From the NCBI GenBank assembly GCA_037179515.1, contig JAXCGZ010001900.1, forward strand, positions 171,001-235,000: a DNA stretch of 64,000 nt, written 5' to 3'. The DNA comes from Halocaridina rubra. Taxonomy: Eukaryota; Arthropoda; Malacostraca; Decapoda; Atyidae. Below the pieces are notes generated by a model that saw nothing but the letters and a program-made list of their open reading frames with translations, searched no databases and was not told where the DNA came from. Position numbers and translations under genes: made by a program. Below are positions 32,690-42,150 of this stretch, piece by piece (position 1 is the stretch's first letter; the number at the start of each line of letters is the position of its first letter).

Positions 32690-33304
32690 TTAGTGATACT
32701 TATCATACCTGTCCTTAAAACTATTAATTGAGATAGCATTAACGACCTCCTCGCTTAGCGAATTCCAATTATCAACTACTCTTACACTGAAAAAGTATTT
32801 CCTTACACCCTGCAAAAGAGTTTTCTTACGAAGCTTCAAACTATGAACTCTAGTTCTAGAGCCTGCCATATCAAAATATCGATCCCTATCCACTCTATCA
32901 TAATCATGAAGAATTTTAAACACTGTCAACATATCCCCCCTCAATCTTCAAGCTCCGAGTGATGGTAAGAGTAATTCCCTCAGCCTCTCATCATAACTGA
33001 GATTACGTATTTCTAGCGCCAGTTTCCTAGCTTGTCTTTGAACTTTTTCAAGCTTAGCTATGTGGCTTTTCAAGTGCGGATTCCAAAAGGGGGCTGCATA
33101 TTCGAGTTTGGGCCTCACATAGGTTACATAAATATTTCTGAACATTTCCTTGTCCGTGTGCCTGAAGGCTACCCTTACATTTGATAAGAGTGCATATGGT
33201 GCCCTTACTATGTCATTTATATGTATTTCTGGAGACAAATCTGCTAGTATGTTTACTCCTAAATCTCTCTCATTTTCTGTCTCTTGAAGTTGTACTCCAG
33301 CCAC
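32690..33304 (-). pseudogene. LINE A5 C-terminal domain
   Basis: Two frames, 32948-33304 and 32690-32944, give VQLQETENERDLGVNILADL, EMFRNIYVTYVRPKLEYAAP, then MLTVFKILHDYDRVDRDRYF and SVRVVDNWNSLSEEVVNAIS. This region after the polymerase is conserved in CR1-type LINEs; its function is unclear. A frameshift near 32945 divides it. Ends with a YDKYH-like sequence and a stop just before the 3-prime untranslated part. Confidence 0.85.
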
Positions 33305-34296
33305 CGATTAGTCAAGCTTGGGCCTTCTTGCACTTGAACCCAATCTCAATACCTTACATTTTTGAAGTGTTGAATTCATTAGCCACTTTTCTGACCACTC
33401 GTGCAGACTATTTAGATCTTCCTGAAGTTCTCAACCATTGTTCTCGTTTTTGACTTTCTTCACAATCTTTGCATCATCCGCAAACATATTCATGAATGAC
33501 TTTACAGACTCTGGTAGGTTATTTACATATACAAGGAAAAAAAGTAGCCCTAAAACTGAACCCTGTGGAACTCCACTACTAACTCTTCTCCATTCAGACA
33601 CAGGGTGTCTTACTCTAACCCTTTGTTCCCTTCCTTCTAAGTAAGTTTTTATCCATTTCAAGACATTTCCACCTATTCTAGCCATTGCTTGCAACTTCCT
33701 AATAAGTCTCCCATGTGGAACAGTGTCAAACGCTTTCTGGATGTCTAGGAATATGCAATCTCCCTAGCCCACTCTTTCCTGTAAGATTCGGCTTACCTCA
33801 TCATAAAATTCTAATAAGTTTGTTACTGTTGATCTACCTTCTCTGAAGCCATGTCGCTTCACTGACGAAAAGTTGAAGGATTCCAAGTGAAGAGAGATAT
33901 GTTTCCTTAGTAGTTTCTCCATAACTTTGCAAACTATGCTGGTCAAGGAAACTGGTCTATAGTTCAGAGCCGTATCCCTCCTTTCTTTTTTGAGGATAGG
34001 TATCACGTTGGCTTGTTTCCAGAATCTTGGAATCTCCCCTGACTCCAGTGACTTTTTAAATATGATAGTGCCACTGATATTGAGTTTGCGCATTTTTTAA
34101 GTACATGAAGGGATATGTCTTTAGGACCTGTAGCTTTATGAACATCTAACTCCATCGGCGCTTTGCATACCTCTGTGGCTGTAAGGTTGATGTTCTCTAA
34201 TGCCGGCTCTTGAGCTTCTATCTCTGCAATCTGAGGGGGTGGGGTATTTTCTACTGTAAATACTGACTGAAGCTCTTTGTTCAATTCTTTGCACAT
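33305..34296 (-). pseudogene. LINE A5 reverse transcriptase
   Basis: Motifs in order: HKATGPKDISLHVLKKC, then ANVIPILKKERRDTALNYRP and VSLTSIVCKVMEKLL (34090-33930), then HGFREGRSTVTNLLEFYDEV (33860-33800). A stop replaces the Trp before GDCIFL at 33764. Next come IQKAFDTVPHG (out of frame), SGVPQGSVLG and MFADDAKIVKK (33431-33694, FADD intact). This copy is close to functional in sequence but has one stop and frameshifts near 34080 and 33700. Confidence 0.88.
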
Positions 34297-34491
34297 CTCT
34301 TCATCTGTCTCAGTGATGCTTCCATCTGCTCTCTTAAGCCTTAAAACCTGTTCTTTTACCTTCAGCTTTCCTCTGATAAAGCTGCGGAAAAGCTTGGGAT
34401 TTTCTTTAGCCTTCCTGGTGATGTCCCTCTCATAGTCTCTCTCTTCCTCTCTTCTTTTACTTAGGTAGTCATTTCGTGCTCTTTTGTAGGT

Positions 34492-35508
34492 TTACCAGGC
34501 ATCTATGTTTTTTCTCCTCCTATGCCTTTTCCAGCATTTTTCTCTCCACTCCTTAGCTCTTTTACACTCATTATCGAACCATTTCTCTCTGGCATGAATT
34601 ACACCCACTTTGGTGACAGGTATGCAGCAATCTACTATCTTCCCATATTTCTCACAAAAGATGTCATACATTTCTTGCACAGATTTGTTGTAAAATAAGG
34701 TTCTCCAGTCAATAACTGCAAAAAGCTCCTTCATATTGATGTAATCTCCTTTCGGATAGTTCCTCCTCATGTCCTCAGTGCCTCTACTCTCAGGCAGAAT
34801 ATCTTCAATGATATACTCCATCAACAACACACAGTGGTCACTCTTTCCAATTGGTGGTTCATACTCATATTTTTCAATATCCAACACATTATCTGTGAAT
34901 ACTAGATCAAGTAGTGATGGCTCATCCCCACCCCTGGCCCTCGTAGGTTCCATTACATGTTGGTGTAGGAAATTCCCTTGTACGCAATCTAGGAATCTTG
35001 CCTCGAATGAGTCTTCACCACTGTGTGGGTCAAGATTTATCCAATCTATCTCTTGCTGATTAAAATCTCCCATAATCAAAATCCTACATTTTCTCTCCCG
35101 TGCCATGTTAACAACTGAGTTTATGACTTCAATAGTACCTATATGACTTTCCTCATACACTTCTAGCCTAATCTGGTTCCTTGGTGGGTTATATACAACA
35201 GTTATTATAATGCTCTCTGACCCAGTACTTATGCGAGCAACAAGAAATTCCTTGAACTCACTTTCTATAGCCAAGTTTATTTCTTCAACTTGAATTCTTT
35301 CACCTATGAGCAGTGCTATCCCTCCACTATTCCACTCAGATATTTCAACCCTTAATATTCCGAAGCCCTTAGGAAAATCTGTGACACTGTTTACGTCCTC
35401 ACACAACTTAGTCTCTGTAATTGCTACTCTATCTGGCTTACTGTTGTGAATCCTATATTTTAATTCTACTGCCTTACCAGCTAATCCATCAGCATTTGTG
35501 TATAACAA
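34492..35508 (-). CDS. LINE A5 apurinic-type endonuclease (338-codon open frame)
   Basis: An unbroken frame covers the whole domain. It starts at MLYTNADGLAGKAVELKYRI and has the catalytic Glu in RVAITETKL, EEINLAIESEFKEFLVARI, then ILIMGDFNQQEIDWINL with catalytic Asp and Asn, LDLVFTDNVL, and IGKSDHCVLLMEYI with the SDH active-site Asp and His. After residue 300 comes a basic linker, ECKRAKEWREKCWKRHRRRK. All active-site residues are present. As part of ORF2 it would be joined to the polymerase, so the apparent start is simply the first Met. The domain would nick target DNA. Confidence 0.88.
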   Translation of the reverse strand: MLYTNADGLAGKAVELKYRIHNSKPDRVAITETKLCEDVNSVTDFPKGFGILRVEISEWNSGGIALLIGERIQVEEINLAIESEFKEFLVARISTGSESIIITVVYNPPRNQIRLEVYEESHIGTIEVINSVVNMARERKCRILIMGDFNQQEIDWINLDPHSGEDSFEARFLDCVQGNFLHQHVMEPTRARGGDEPSLLDLVFTDNVLDIEKYEYEPPIGKSDHCVLLMEYIIEDILPESRGTEDMRRNYPKGDYINMKELFAVIDWRTLFYNKSVQEMYDIFCEKYGKIVDCCIPVTKVGVIHAREKWFDNECKRAKEWREKCWKRHRRRKNIDAW

Positions 35509-35626
35509 TCTTAATGAGGCCCCATTCCCTGATCTTCTGTCATTATCTTCTTTATCTCCCCTTTGTCTGGAAGAACTCTGAAATGAAAACTTTTCGTCTC
35601 TTCTTCATTTCTATCCTCATTTAACA

Positions 35627-35825
35627 TTCTTGCCTAGTACAGTGGTAACGCGCTGGCTTCGCATTCACGAGGTCGAAAGATCGGTTCCCGTCCAAGACCG
35701 AGAGTTTAAGCTGTTAACTGGCAGGAACTGCTGTGGTTGGACACCACAGTGGGGGGTTGGGGCTTGCTCCGACTGACGAATACCCATTGTATAATGAAAT
35801 GGAAATAAAGTTTGTTTGTTTGTCC
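35627..35825 (+). mobile_element. SINE S2: tRNA-derived SINE inside LINE A5
   Basis: The head has a pol III A box (GTGGTAACGCGCTGG, 35642-35656) and a B box-like CGGTTCCCGTCC (35682-35693) at tRNA spacing. Next comes a GC-richer body (TGGTTGGACACCACAGTGG) and a tail ATAAAGTTTGTTTGTTTG. Comparison with copy A10 at 50341-50400 shows it replaces about 40 bases of LINE A sequence at the link of ORF1 and endonuclease, so insertion was accompanied by a deletion. Confidence 0.75.
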
Positions 35826-35839
35826 TGTGTTCTGTATCA

Positions 35840-36604
35840 TCTAATGAACACTTCTTTGAATTCTTGAAGGCTTTTAGACTTTTTTTTCTCAACAATATAT
35901 CCCTACATGTTTCCCCTCTCTCAGTGTTACTTTTGTTGGTCTCGGCTTTCCTTCCCTCGAGTATTTGCCTAGTTGGTGAATGTTAGCAATATCCTCAGGA
36001 CCACAAACTACTCCAAGTTTTCTTATCAGGTCTACAACCCTAGCTTTCTTTTCTTCAAGTCTCCCCTGCCATGTTGGCTCCTGGGATTCACTTATGCCTG
36101 AGATTACCACTGTCTTCTCTTTATCAAGTGCCTGTTTAATCAGTGGATTTGCCCTTCCCATCACAACTTCTTTAATTTTTTCGATTACTGTCTCTTTATA
36201 GTCAACTATTTATATGTTTTCCAGTGCCACCACCTTTACAGCCTCTTTTACTGCCACATTCCCCTTTAGTGCATCATCAAAGGAAGTTTACATGGCATCA
36301 TGTTCCATATTCAGCTCCTGGAACGCTTTTCTAAACTGTCCAATGTTTTCCTTAATTTGGACATTCCAAGCTGCAATCTCGTCTCTCTCAGAAGAGAACA
36401 GTGAACTAACATCTAATCCATTTAGGTTGTCATTCAGCTATTTGTTTTTATCTTCTTGTTTGGAAATTCTGGTTTCTAGTTCACTCTTTTCCCCTTCCAG
36501 CTTCTTTATTCGTTTTTCTAGTTCCTTTCTCTCCTGCCCTTGTGCTTTATTTGCTTCCTCCAAAAGTCTCATTTCCTCTCTGAGTGTTTCATTCTCTTTC
36601 ATGT
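35840..36604 (-). pseudogene. LINE A5 ORF1 (coiled coil plus RNA-binding-like part)
   Basis: Upstream on the minus strand, 36214-36604 encodes a charged heptad-rich stretch: KENETLREEMRLLEEANKAQ, ERKELEKRIKKLEGEKSELE. It is followed in 35889-36164 by KTVVISGISESQEPTWQGRL, then VVDLIRKLGVVCGPEDIANI and GKPRPTKVTLREG. A coiled coil followed by an RRM-like segment is the common layout of LINE ORF1 proteins, which bind the element RNA and trimerise. The frame is interrupted by stops, for example near 36295 and 35888. The 5-prime end is truncated at the GT run. Confidence 0.75.
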
Positions 36605-37110
36605 GTGTGTGTGTGTGTGTGATTACCTAATTGTGATTACCTAATTTTGTTTACGGGAAAGAGCCCAAAGCTCGTATCTTCCCGTCTCCTGATCGGTTCC
36701 ATTTTAGACTTAGTGATACTTATTATACCTGTCCTTAAAACTATGGATTGAGATAGCATTAACTACCTCCTTGCTTAGCCAATTCCAATTATCAACTACT
36801 CTTACACTGAAAAAGTATTTCCTTACATCCTGCAAAGAAGTTTTCTTACGAAGCTTCAAACTATGACCTCTAGTTCTAGAGCCTGCCATATCAAAATATC
36901 GATCCCTATCCACTCTATCATAACCATGAAGGAATTTAAAGACTCTCACCAAATCCCCCCTCACTCTTCTAGCTTCGAGTGATGGTAAGTCTAATTCCCT
37001 CAGCCTCTCATCATAACTGAGATTGCGTATTTCTGGCACCAGTTTCGTGAGCTTCTATCTCTGCAATCTGAGGGGGTGGGGTATTTTCTGCTGTAAATAC
37101 TGACTGAAGC
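36605..37110 (-). mobile_element. LINE A6: rearranged CR1-like copy
   Basis: It starts with a GT run and two terminal units (36605-36650). The C-terminal frame 36710-37039 reads RNLSYDERLRELDLPSLEAR and SVRVVDNWNWLSKEVVNAIS. At 37046-37052 it jumps to sequence equal to 34211-34275 of A5 (AGCTTCTATCTCTGCAATCT), the region before the polymerase. About 1.2 kb holding the polymerase core is missing. AGCTT occurs at both breakpoints, suggesting a microhomology deletion. Confidence 0.85.
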
Positions 37111-38300
37111 TGTGTGTGTGTGTGTGAGAGAGAGAGAAAGAGGTTGATCATGAGTGTGTATGTAATTACCTAATTGAATTTACCTAATTGCGCTTATGGG
37201 CAAGAGCCTTATGCTCGTAACTATCAATCTCCTGATCAGTTCCATTTTCATACTTAATGACACCTATCATTAAGACAATGAATAAAGTTAACTTTAACTT
37301 CTTCCACGCTTAGCGAATTCCAAGCATCAGCTATTGTCATACAGTTTCTGGCTATTTCTCTATATATTTCACCTCCTGATAGCCCTATTGTGTACGAAGC
37401 AAAATATTGCCCTCTTAATTCTATTGACATATTTGGAATCCAGATTACCTCTAACTTTTCTTGGAGGAATCACATAATCCAAATTTTTAAATCTGCATCC
37501 AAAAACTTGGGGGTTCAATTTCGTTGTAATCATTACTTTTCCTCATCACAGTTACTCAAAATCTATAGAGATCTTATCCGTCCATGTTTAGAATACTGCT
37601 CGCACGTCTTGGGTGCTTCTACATATATCTATCTCCTTAATAGGGTTGATTCAAAGGCAATCAGACTCATTAATGACCCTTCTCTTACTTCTAATCTGGA
37701 TTCTCTTGCTCTTCGCTATATGGTATTATCTCTCCCTCTCTCTCTCTCTCTCTCTCTTCTATCGCTACTACTTCCATTAATGCTCTGATGAGTTGGCGAG
37801 TTGCAACCCTCCCCGTCTCACAGGTACTGCGTGGAGATTTGTACTCGCAGATTGGTCAGTGAAGCGACTGCCTCTTCCCATGTACCTCCATACACTGGAA
37901 TTTTCTTCCTCCTTCTGTCTCTCCTAATTCTTATAACCTGTCTTCCTTCAAAAACCGGATCTATCGTCATCTCAGGGCGTAAGCCTGCTATATCTCTAGA
38001 TCCTCAGTACTTCGACTATTCTTTCAGCCTGTTTTATTCTTATTGTGTATCATTATTTCATCTCTGCTTTGTCCTTAATCTTTTGCTTATCTTCGTCCTA
38101 ATGTTTTCTTTGTGACCGGGCCTTTACTGAGAAGGGCAATTTGCTTGCTTATCCCGGTGTCACAATCATTAAAAAAAAAATTATGAAGCTTCAAACTATG
38201 GTCACTAGTCTTAGAGCCAACCATATTATACTACCGTTCCCTGACCAATCTGTCAACATTATGAGAGAATTTAAAAACTTACACCAAATGCTTTTACAAG
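37111..38300 (-). mobile_element. LINE A7: CR1-like 3-prime copy split by LINE B5
   Basis: A GT run and GA run (37111-37140), then GTAATTACCTAATTGAATT (37161) and the string TGCTCGTAACT..CTCCTGATCAGTTCC, a diverged form of the family A 3-prime end. It breaks at 37348 (GCGAATTCCAAGCATCAGCT) and resumes at about 38180 with GAAGCTTCAAACTATGGTC. Family B sequence lies between. About 45 bases of A are missing at the junction. Confidence 0.75.
37349..38175 (+). mobile_element. LINE B5: 3-prime fragment of family B in LINE A7
   Basis: Starts within the polymerase end (TTTCTGGCTATTTCTC..CCTCCTGATAGCCCTATTG) and runs to the family terminus (GGGCCTTTACTGAGAAGGGC..CCCGGTGTCACAATCATT) and poly(A). Frame 37390-37788 reads SNFSWRNHIIQIFKSASKNL, LEYCSHVLGASTYIYLLNRV, then meets a CT microsatellite (37731-37758) that has expanded inside the C-terminal coding part and shifts the frame. 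Confidence 0.88.
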
Positions 38301-39140
38301 TGTAAAAGCACATTCAGATAAAAGTCGCAGAAGGAACGCAGCCTTTGCTGATGCCATGTTCATTACCTGACTCTATGTTCAAGCAAGATCAAGTCAGGCG
38401 CGGATCATCACTGACGTTTGATCAAACAGGAATGAAAATGGAATGAGTTTTATTTGAGCGTGATGTCATTAGCAGCGTTTGCCATGACGAGCTTAGGCCA
38501 AACTAAGCAAACAAACTCAAACAATAGTCTCGCGAAAACTCGGCTATAATCTACGTTATGTGAACAGTTATGAAAAATATTAATAAATATATCAAAGGTG
38601 CAATATGCTAAATACCTTTATTTCCGCCAGAAATATCAATAGGTATTTAAATCACATAATATGTGACGTTGCAAAAATTGGGACCATAGTTGGAGACTGT
38701 TGCTATGGAGAGCGCTTGATGTGAAAAAGTTACATGAAAAATTGTTAGATACGTTTTTACTTATATAATATGTTTTGTTATTATGTAAACTTTAATGTTA
38801 CTCAGAAGTGAGATATAATTTTGTTTGTTTGACAGCAAGTAGAAACTTGTGAAGAGATAAATATTTAAGCAGACATTCTCTTAACTTTTAGGCTAAAAAA
38901 GAAAATAATATTTCTAGTTTTATTATTATTCAAGAATTATGCATTGAAAAAGATTCTCAACATTGTCGGTCATCTTTGGGAATATCATCTTCATATACTT
39001 TTGATAAACAAAGAAAAAAAATTGCAATAAATATTGTTCTGAAAGCAAATAAAGCGAAAATTAAGTAAATAGTGGAGTACTGAGAATATATATTGCGTTG
39101 GAGAGGGTTACTCTTTACATAGTTGATATACTTATGTGAG
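38301..39140. other. No gene recognised
   Basis: Unique-looking AT-rich sequence with no convincing reading frame. A small inverted repeat, CTTTTACAAG/TGTAAAAG, lies near 38301-38319. Its edges are LINE A7 on the left and the GT tail of LINE A8 on the right. Confidence 0.45.
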
Positions 39141-39563
39141 TATGTGTGTGTTTGTGTGTGTAATTACCTAATAAGTGTAATTGCCTAATTGTGCTTACGG
39201 AAAAGAGCCCCGCGCTCGTAACTTCCCGTTTCGTGATCGGTTCCAATCTGTACTTAGTGATACTTATCATACAATGTTCTTAAAAATATGGATTGAATTA
39301 GCATTAACTACCGCCTCGTTAAGCGAATTCTAATTATCAACTACTCTTACACTAAAAAAGTACTTCCTTACATCCTGCAAAGAAGTTTTCTTACGAAGCT
39401 TCAAACTATGACTTCTAGTTCTAGTGCCAGCCATATCAAAATATCGATCCCTATCCACTCTGTCACAACCATGAAGGAATTTAAAAACTGTCACCATATC
39501 CCCCCCTCAATCTTCTAGCTTCGAGTGATGGTAAGTCTAATTCCCTCAGCCTCTCATCATCAC
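39141..39563 (-). mobile_element. LINE A8: CR1-like 3-prime copy
   Basis: A short TG-rich run, then GTAATTACCTAATAAGTGTAA (39158) and the 3-prime string ACGGAAAAGAGCCC. The C-terminal codons match A5, including the equivalents of VVDNW, KTSLQDVRKYFF and DRYFDMAGTRTRSH, but with frameshifts. It ends at CTCTCATCATCA, where a GC/GT microsatellite and then LINE A9 follow. Confidence 0.85.
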
Positions 39564-39564
39564 T

Positions 39565-39576
39565 GTGTGTGAGCGC

Positions 39577-39651
<75 letters not shown>

Positions 39652-39766
39652 TGAGAAGGTGAGTGTGATTGTGTGATGATGTGCATGTGCGCTTGCATCG
39701 GTGTGAAATTACGTGAGGTTAAGAGTGTGTGCTTGTATGTGTGTATGTATGTGAGGTTGAGCATGT
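39565..39766. repeat. (GC)n-(GT)n microsatellite and GT-rich tail
   Basis: GTGTGTGAGCGCGCG.. passes into about 60 bases of pure GT (39589-39648) and then a GT-rich segment (39649-39766) leading into LINE A9. It is similar to 31540-31635 next to LINE A4. Confidence 0.9.
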
Positions 39767-40321
39767 GTGTGTAATTACCTAATTGTGATTGCCGAATTGT
39801 GCTTGTAGGAAAAAGCCCTATGCTCATAACTCTCAATCTCCTGATCAGTTCCATTTTCATGCTTTATAATACTTAACATATTTCTCATTAAGAAACTGAA
39901 TAAAGTTAACATTAACTTCTACCTCGCTTGGCGAATTCCAATCGTCAGCTAATCTTACACTAAAGAAGTACTTCCCTACATCCTGCAAAGAAGTGTGTTA
40001 TGTAGCTTAAAACTATGGCCTCTAGTCCTAGAGCCACCCATATCAAAATATCACTCCCTGTCCAGTCTTTCAGTGTCACGAGAGAATATGAAAACTGTCA
40101 CCTAACCCCCTTTCTTCCTTCTAGCTTCAAGTAATGGTAAGTCTAATTCTCTCAGTTTCTCCTCAAAAGTGAGATTGAGAATTTCTTTCACTAGTTTCGT
40201 TGCATGTCTTTGAAGTCTTTACAGTGCATTTATATGATTTTACAAGTGTGGATTCCAAAAGAGTGCTGAATATTTAAGCTTTGGTCTCATATAAGATACT
40301 TAAATATTTTTGAACATATCT

Positions 40322-41200
40322 TTATCTTTGTGTCTGAAGGTCACCCTTAACATTTGCTAAGTTGGCATATGTAGCATTTACTATACCATTTATAAGCATT
40401 TCCATAAACAAATTTGCCAATACATTTACCCCTATATCTCTCTCATTCCCTGTCTCTTGAAGTTCTGCACATGTTATTGAGTATCCAAACTGGAACCTTC
40501 TTGCACTCTTGTTTTTTTCTCTTTGCCCTATACTTTGCAGTATTAATATCATTTTACTTTTTTCTGACCGCTCAAGACTTTCTAAGCCTTCCTGTAGTTC
40601 TCTATCACTGCTCTCGTATTTTATTTTCTTTACAATCTTTGCATCATCTGGAGACATATTCAAATATGCATTTACAGATTCCAGTAGTCCAATTACAAAT
40701 GCAAAGAACAAAAGTGGGCCAAATACTAAACCCCGTTGAACCCCACTACAAACCTTCTCCATTCAGACACATAGTGTGTTACTCTAACCCTCTTTCCCCT
40801 TCCTTCTAAGTTTTTATCCACTCCAGGATATTTTCATATATGCTTACGATTACTCGTAGCTTTTTAAAAAGTCTCTCATGTGTCACTGTATCATATCCAC
40901 GTTTTATGCATCACCATCAGTCTCCATAATGGAGGTGGACACAAAGTATGGCTGGGGAATTAGGGCCGGATCACTGCACAGTATTTTCAATCGTGGGTTT
41001 GTCACCTCCCAAGTCGAGCATGGTGACCATTCGACTACCATGTTCCCCTGAGATTGTTACTAGTACCATCTGAAAATTTAAGAATTTGTAATCTTCTCAA
41101 TCCTATCTTCTTGTAAGATCTGGCTTGCCTCATCATAAAACTCTAATAAGTCTCTTACTATAAGTTTGCCTTCTCTGAAACCATGTTCTCTCACTCCATC
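40322..41200 (-). pseudogene. LINE A9 reverse transcriptase fragment
   Basis: Frame 40322-40762 reads VCSGVQRGLVFGPLLFFAFV in place of SSGVPQGSVLG..LF, then MSPDDAKIVKKI: both aspartates of the FADD box remain while F and A have changed. ETGNERDIGVNVLANLFMEM follows. Upstream, beyond the SINE, 41050-41190 gives the equivalent of HGFREG..T..LLEFYDE with stops. Non-functional. Confidence 0.8.
40890..41052 (-). mobile_element. SINE S3: tRNA-derived SINE in LINE A9
   Basis: On the minus strand the head reads GGGAACATGGTAGTCGAATGG (A box part ATGGTAGTCGAATGG), then CATGCTCGACTTGGGAGG and a B box-like GGTGACAAACCCAC about 35 bases later. This spacing is that of a tRNA. The body has CCGGCCCTAATTCCCC and TCCACCTCCATTATGGAG. 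LINE A9 sequence is continuous on either side. No sequence likeness to S1 or S2 beyond the promoter boxes. Confidence 0.6.
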
Positions 41201-41249
41201 TCTTCCTGTACTCTATATGGTCGAATGAACACTGACTGAATTTCTAAAA

Positions 41250-42050
41250 ATCTTTTAGGTGTTTTGCTCTCATTACAAAGTCTTTACACATGTCCCCTCT
41301 TCCAAAAGTTGCTATCATTATTCTTGCCTTTCCCTCCCTGGTGTACTTACCAATTCGGTGAATGCTTAAAACATTTTCTGGATCAATTACTAATCAAAAC
41401 TTCCTTGTCAGTCTAAATCCTTAGCTTTATTATGTACAGGTTTTCCAGCCACTTTGACTCCTGAGATCTATGCATGCATGAGATTATCACTGACTTCTCT
41501 TTATCAAGTACCTGATTGATTAGATGGTGTGCTCTTTCAATCACAACATCTTTCTTTTTTTTCATTACTGTTTCTCTGTAATCAAGTATTTCTACATTTC
41601 CCAGTACCATCTCCAACACTGACTCTTTAACAGTTACATTTTTCTTCATGGCATTTGCAAAAGATCTTGTAATATTCTCAGGCTCAGCATGCAACTTCTG
41701 AAAGTCTCTTTTAAATTATGAAATATCTTCCTTTATCTGAACATTTCAAGGAAATCTCAGAAGAGAGCACTGTACTGGCAATTCATTCAATTAAGCCTCC
41801 ACCCAGCATGGAGTTAACTTCTTGTACAGTAATTTTAAGTTCCCGGTCTTTCTTTTACCTCTCTAGATATTGTATTCATATTTCTAGTTCTTTTCTTCCC
41901 TTCCCTTGTGTCTTATTACGATTCTCTAAATTTTTATACTTTTTCTTAGCATGTAATTCTCTTTTACTTTACCTACTATTTTTTTTTCAAACTGCTTCCC
42001 TGATTTGAATTTTGTTACCCAAATTCTGTACCATATCCTTTAATAAGGCT
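41250..42050 (-). pseudogene. LINE A9 ORF1 remnant
   Basis: Frame 41413-41694 reads ENITRSFANAMKKNVTVKES, LGNVEILDYRETVMKKKKDV and NQVLDKEKSVIISCMHRSQE, parallel to A5 ORF1 (DYKETVIEKIKEVV, KQALDKEKTVVISGISESQE). Further upstream (41700-42000) a Lys/Glu-rich stretch with stops corresponds to the coiled coil. The RNA-binding-like part is disrupted by frameshifts. Confidence 0.65.
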
Positions 42051-42150
42051 GAAAGTTCCCTGAAGTAACTTTTCATTTTTTTCAGGGATATTTCCCCTCC
42101 CGCCACCCCTGGAGATGCTTTTCCACCCCTCCCCCAACCATTAGGTGAGG

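Larger units (their letters stand above)
32584..36604 (-). mobile_element. LINE A5: nearly full-length CR1-like LINE
   Basis: The most complete family A copy: 3-prime terminal repeat and short GT run (32584-32612), C-terminal region, reverse transcriptase, endonuclease, and an ORF1 with coiled coil up to 36604. It is interrupted by SINE S2 at 35627-35825. Assignment to the CR1 group rests on the endonuclease opening (LYTNADGLAGK..EL), the VF..LHGYDRVD..C-terminal region, and a 3-prime end made of short tandem repeats instead of poly(A). At least one stop and several frameshifts are present. Confidence 0.9.
39767..42150 (-). mobile_element. LINE A9: internally deleted CR1-like copy with SINE S3
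   Basis: The terminal units (GTAATTACCTAATTGTGATTG) start at 39769. The 3-prime untranslated part, C-terminal region and polymerase follow to about 41198. The next sequence (TCGAATGAACACTGACTGAA) equals the ORF1 part of A5 at about 35845, so the endonuclease and polymerase N-terminus are deleted. ORF1-like text continues to about 42050. The left edge of the coding part is degraded. SINE S3 is inserted at 40890-41052. Confidence 0.8.

Noticed and set aside
34769..35624. Plus-strand open frames over LINE A5, and minus-strand frames at 50442-51254
   Set aside because: They are antisense shadows of the endonuclease domains on the opposite strands.
35641..35700. A genuine tRNA gene at the head of SINE S2
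   Set aside because: Promoter boxes are present, but the arms do not form a sound cloverleaf by eye and the sequence continues into a SINE body and tail.
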